NCBI GenBank assembly: GCA_017311315.1
Contig: CM029647.1
Location: 4,472,576-4,536,575 of the forward strand
Direction of reading: 5' to 3'
Source: Dendrocalamus latiflorus
Lineage: Eukaryota; Streptophyta; Magnoliopsida; Poales; Poaceae
DNA: 64,000 nt
Part shown: piece after piece, positions 60,057 to 64,000 of the stretch
Position numbering within the stretch: the first letter of the stretch is position 1
Layout: each line of letters starts with the position of its first letter
Notes under the pieces: model-generated
Databases searched by the model: none
The model's input: only the letters and a program-made list of their open reading frames with translations
What the model was told of the DNA's origin: nothing
Position numbers and translations under genes: made by a program

Positions 60057-60723
60057 GGATCTCTCCTTCTTCTATGTTTTTGCTATGGGTTTTTAGGATT
60101 AGGAGATATGTTTTTGCCATGTTTAAGAGTTAGGTTCTTAGGATTAAGAGACGTGTTCTTACCATATTCTTGATGTGTTTGATGGGTAACTTACTCATTA
60201 TCTTGTGATGCTGTAATGGTGGATTCTAATGGAATGTGCTACTGTATTTGTTGCTGTATTTGCTTGTTTTCAAAGGCATAGCTACATTTCTTGAAGCTAG
60301 CCAAAAAAAGAAAAATTTAAATATAGTATGAACTATCACATACGGTTTTATAGTATAAACTATTTATAAAGGACTATCACAGACCGTTTTATATTACAAC
60401 CATCTGTGATACTCACCCATCACAAACGGTTGGTAGTTAGAACCATCTGTGATGTTAGAGATTCACAGACAGTTTTACTTGGAGCCATTTGTGATATTAG
60501 AGTATCACAGACGGTTCTAGTTACAAACCGTCTGTGTTGTATTTATCATAAATGTCTTACAAACAATCTGTGATAACCTCTGATTATCACTAACCCATAA
60601 ATTCAGACGGTTAAAAAAACCATTTGTGATGACAGTTCCAAACCATCTGTGATGACCCTTTTTGTAGTAGTGTAGTTAGCTAGCTACTAGTGAATAAATA
60701 ACAATTAACTAGCGATCAATTAT

Positions 60724-61012
60724 GGGCATGTACAATAGTCGTCTCTTAAGGTTGTCTTTAATTCTTTCACCTCATCTAAAGACAATATTAGAGACAACCT
60801 TTCCAACAGTAAATCATTCATCTAATTATTTTATATTATTTTCACCATAACTTCCTGCCCACTCTCTCTCACTATTTGCGTTAGTTTGTAGGTTCAAGTC
60901 GTCTCTTACATAAGAGACAACGCATTATCTCTCCCCACCTTCTCATCCACATATGATTTTACTTATTTAATATAGCTAAGAGATAGCTGAGATGATACTA
61001 TTAGAGATGTCC
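60724..61012. mobile_element. MITE, about 289 bp, inserted at a TTA/TAA site
   Basis: Ends GGGCATGTACAATAGTCGTC and GATACTATTAGAGATGTCC are imperfect inverted partners. Comparison with the unsplit copy (CAACTAACTTATCC near 58240) shows the insertion point lies at a TTA/TAA triplet, suggesting the PIF/Harbinger group. Confidence 0.7.
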
Positions 61013-61118
61013 TAACTGATCCTAGTACAAGATCTAGGATATGATGTGTTATATTAATCGAGACTGGAATTCCTGCACACCGATCCAAAAGCTGTTCAAA
61101 ATTATAAGGTCCATTTAG

Positions 61119-62361
61119 AGGCTGTTTGGTTGGCAGAACCAGGGTGTAGGTGAATGGGATGGTTCTACATTTGGTGCTATCCCCCATTTGGTTTGTGGCA
61201 TGGAACGAGCTAGTCCTGGACCGAGCAAGGCCATCCGGGTGAATATTCCCTCCATATGCCGTATCACTCGGTTCAACTGATGGAACCATGTCATTCGGGA
61301 CACTGTTGTCCACTCGTGAGGCTCTAGTCACCGCTGCAGTGCCCAAGACAGAGGAGCAGGGGCAGCGGTGGTGCTCGACCAGGGCAGGCTTGTCGGCGGA
61401 GAGCAGTGACCAGAGGGGAGATGGTGACCAGCAAAACGGATCATCAGTAGGACAAGTAAGCAGGGGAGTGGGTGGCGGCGTGAAGCTACCAGAGCTGGGG
61501 CCCAACGGGGGCGGTGGCGGCCGATTGAAAGGGGGAAGAAAGTGGGGAGAGCATGAGCTAGAGGGGAGCTTGGGGAAGGCTTACCAAGCAATTGTGGAGG
61601 TGGAGGAGCATCGGAGAAGGCCGACGGCGGAGGCCAGGGGTGGCGCGAGTGAGGCCACAGTGGTGGTGGCCTCAGGTGGTCGGGAGCCTAGGCTGTTGGT
61701 TGTTGAAGCTCCGGGCACCAAGGAGAAGCACTGGGAGGAGGGAATCGAGCCGTGACAGAGCAGAGGAGGAGATGGCAACATTGGCGGGACTTGAGGAAGA
61801 TGGCCAATGTGGTGAGCTCCGGGCATGGGACTGCAATTAAATGGGAGGGGATGAGGAGGATTTCGGGGAACACGCTGTGACGCGAACGGCTTCGAGAGAA
61901 AGTCGCCGGTGTGGCCGGAATGGCGTGGAGGGGCAACGGCCGACGCACGAGGCAAGCTTAAGCCGAGCTTGAAGGGAGGAATGGCCAAATGGGGAAGAGG
62001 GGAGGTGCAAGAAGCAATGGGAGAACCAGTGGAGACTATTTGTAGCTGGAAGGGCGCTATGGCGAGGCTGTAGAGGCGTTGTAGCCGGCGACCAGGGGTA
62101 GTGCCCGGCGACAACCAGGGTATTCTTATCATCTTGGAGGGAAGGTTACCAAACCAATCTCATTCCATCCAATTCCTCAACCAAACACAGACTAGGACTA
62201 TTCCATTACGTCCCATCCTCTCAACCAAACAAAATCTCAGACTATTCCATCTTCCTAACCAGATACTCTGCTCGAACCATCCAATTACATCCCATCCTTA
62301 AAAAAAAAAAGAGAAAGATATCCTATTCCATCCCATTTAATCCCACCAACCAAACGGCCCC
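61119..62361. mobile_element. non-autonomous DNA transposon with GC-rich interior
   Basis: Ends GAGGCTGTTTGGTTGGCAG and CCACCAACCAAACGGCCCC are inverted partners. The right subterminal part repeats TCAACCAAAC and TTCCATC motifs. The interior (61290-62100) is GC-rich with frames on both strands (up to 183 codons) that have no recognised domain; it may be captured genic sequence. It ends about 540 bp upstream of the bHLH start codon. Confidence 0.65.
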
Positions 62362-62903
62362 ATTATCTGATCATTAAGGCCACCCGGGCCCTGCCTTGGA
62401 TCCAAACGTTGTTAATTGCCGGTTGTTGCATGCGACAGCCAACCAAATGGACCGTGGACTTCTCCATTCATTCCTCCGGTCTCCTCGGACTCGCACGGTC
62501 GCACCATTCGTCATTTGCTACCTCCAATTGGAAGCTTAATTGGAATCAACGACGGATCGAGAGAAGCGCTTCCGCACACGCAGCCTTCTTTTAATTCAGC
62601 CTCCAAGTACCAGCTGGTCATTATCGCTTGCTCCTGCTTAGCAATATATACACACACATCTCACACTGCCCTAACTGTGTGCTGCCTATTGCCACTCGTC
62701 CGTTGCCAACTAGCTACGCTGCACATATGGTTCTACTTCAAATCCTGATCTTAACTAGCTAGCTAGCCACCAATTGATACATGGTGCTCATCGACTCATA
62801 CTTGCACTACTGATCGAGTTCGTTCTTGGTTTAGTCTGCACAAGAGTCGACGGAAGCTAGAGCCTAGAGATCGAGCACCTGATCATCGATCGATCCGTAC
62901 ATC
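62362..62903 (+). promoter_or_regulatory. promoter and 5' leader region of the bHLH gene
   Basis: A TATATACA box lies at 62645-62652, 252 bp before the ATG, preceded by CAAT-like motifs. The transcription start could not be fixed. No other gene is seen here. Confidence 0.45.
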
Positions 62904-63962
62904 ATGGATAGCAGCAACCGGTTCCATGGCTACACCAACAGCACCACCGCCGGCAACAACGGCTTCATGTGCGGCTACGCTGCCAGGTACTAGCTCTACT
63001 TCAAAATACTCATCCATCATCGATCGAGATGATGCTGATCCTCTAGTTAGCATCACGGATATATGGCTGATCAATTACGTGCTCTCTGTACGCGCATGCA
63101 GCTGCACCCCTGCAGAGTTGCCGCACAGGGAGGAGCGGCGGCAGCAGCAGCAAGCGCCCATCAGACCACAGATTCAGCACCACATGAACGAGGCAAGAAT
63201 TCACTGACTAATTGGAGCATGCACTGATGCACACTGCCAGATCATGCAACCATGCCATCGCACACGTGAAGTATATGTCTGATCGATTTGAACTTAATTT
63301 GGTACGTGCAGATCAACGTGAACATGAACATGGATGACGAGCCAGTACTGTACGTCCCTTCCAGTATTAATGGCGCCTCCGTGGACATGCAGCGTTCCAT
63401 GGTGGACGACTTCCTCCCTTCGCACCAAGCCGGCAGCTGCTTCTCCTCGTCGTCCTTCTCCTCCTCGCTCTGCTCCGCCTTGCTCTCCTGCAGCCCGGAG
63501 AGCTCGGCGCACGCCCTTACGGCGCCGGCGGCCACCGCCGGCTGCCAGTACCCGGAGGTCTCCTCGCACGTACCGTTAGCACCCATAGTACCCTACGACC
63601 ACGGCCTGTACACCAACCTTCACGTGCCGACGCCGGCGGTTCATCACGACACGGCGCCAGTGACGCCGGAGTTGCCAGCCACCGGTGCGTTCAAGCGCTA
63701 CGCGCCGAACCTCGGCCCGAGGAGGCCGCCGAAGCCAGGTGCGTGCCGCCAGAGGATGTTCAAGACGGCCATGTCGGTGCTGGCCAAGATGCACATGGCG
63801 ATGAGGTATAGCCATCAGTACTACTATCAGGAGGCGGCCGCTACGGCGCCGCCGCCGCCGTCGGAGAACCAGCTGCAGCACATAATCTCCGAGCGCAAGC
63901 GTCGGGAGAAGCTCAACGACAGCTTCCACGCCCTCAAGACCGTCCTCCCTCCAGGCTCCAAG
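62904..63962 (+). CDS. bHLH transcription factor, bHLH041-like, 5' part (continues past the window)
   Basis: A DNA-binding regulator; the remainder lies beyond the window. Exons seen: 62904-62986 (MDSSNRFHGYTNSTTAGNNG...), 63102-63192 and 63312-63962, the last ending at a normal GT donor. Phases agree (2, 0, 0). A Ser/Pro/Ala-rich region follows, then a conserved block RRPPKPGACRQRMFKTAMSV, LAKMHMAMRY, then the basic region and start of helix 1: QHIISERKRREKLNDSFHAL (about residues 251-270). It keeps the His, Glu and Arg pattern of E-box binders (H-x3-E-R-x-R-R). The window stops after LPPGSK, in the loop; the second helix is missing. The block before the basic region and the QLQHIISERKRREKLN form resemble bHLH041. 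The second intron uses a GC donor (GAG|GCAAGA); an in-frame stop at 63205 excludes read-through, and no suitable GT lies between. Confidence 0.85.
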
Positions 63963-64000
63963 GTATATACATGTGCATGCATACACATGGATACGCCTAT

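Larger units (their letters stand above)
58831..60672. mobile_element. CACTA element with both ends, non-autonomous, carrying an H3 fragment
   Basis: The left end CACTACTACAAAAGAGG and right end CTTTTTTGTAGTAGTG are inverted partners. Subterminal repeats ATCACAGACGGTT / AACCGTCTGTGAT form pairs at 58880-59170, 59480-59610 and 60340-60660. No transposase frame is present. The middle holds a 48-codon acidic frame (59284-59430) and a histone H3 fragment. Target duplication is not clear: the 3-base flanks are GTA and TAG. Confidence 0.88.
58385..61100. repeat. local duplication, copy 2, interrupted by two transposons
   Basis: Same order as copy 1, but split at 58830/60673 by a CACTA element and at 60723/61013 by a MITE. 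Within it, 58493-58650 carries a tRNA-like TAGTCTAGCGGTATGG head found only in this copy, probably a SINE fragment. Confidence 0.82.

Noticed and set aside
61288..62132. Genes within the 61.1-62.4 kb transposon
   Set aside because: Frames on opposite strands overlap, have no recognised domain and lie between transposon ends.

Overview
The window looks like nuclear DNA of a grass. The evidence is spliceosomal genes with GC-rich 5' exons, hundreds of bases of (TA)n, and intergenic space filled with CACTA, hAT-like, Copia-like, Mutator-like and foldback elements. The species cannot be fixed from sequence alone. All exon models below were built by hand from reading frame, splice-site phase and family knowledge. 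No alignment or transcript was available.

Gene layout, left to right: (1) an ALE2-type receptor-like kinase on the minus strand, 14150 to 3243, modelled with 16 exons; (2) a single-exon NDR1/HIN1-like (LEA_2) protein, minus strand, 33067-32219; (3) a transmembrane-nine (TM9/EMP70) protein, minus strand, 45447-41093, seven exons; (4) a DENR-type translation re-initiation factor, minus strand, 52060-49065, seven exons; (5) the 5' part of a bHLH041-like transcription factor, plus strand, 62904 to beyond the window end. The genes are unrelated in function; this is ordinary plant gene order, not an operon-like system.

The rest is mobile or repetitive. The RLK introns hold a complete miniature LTR element (TRIM), a short-LTR element nested inside an older repeat, a MITE and a foldback element. 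Between 14.2 and 32.2 kb there is a 1.2 kb near-palindrome, a Helitron-like end pair, several MITEs, a CACTA element carrying an internally deleted histone H3 copy, a MITE flanked by (TA)n, and a decayed Copia-like LTR plus gag relic. Between 33 and 41 kb lie a Mutator-like transposase relic and a second copy of the RLK-intron repeat, split by a solo LTR with a perfect 5-bp target duplication. From 53 to 57.8 kb runs a tandem array whose unit of about 30 bp is a dyad. From 57.8 to 61.1 kb a local duplication upstream of the bHLH gene is interrupted by a second CACTA element of the same H3-carrying family and by a MITE.

The most interesting points are: the histone H3 capture shared by two CACTA copies; two different MITEs each sitting in (TA)n tracts (Micron-like behaviour); four long hairpin-forming elements, one starting about 120 bp upstream of the TM9 start codon; probable GC-AG introns in the RLK and bHLH genes; an in-frame 90-nt exitron-like intron in the RLK; and a K-to-E change in the C-terminal Golgi-retention motif of the TM9 protein.
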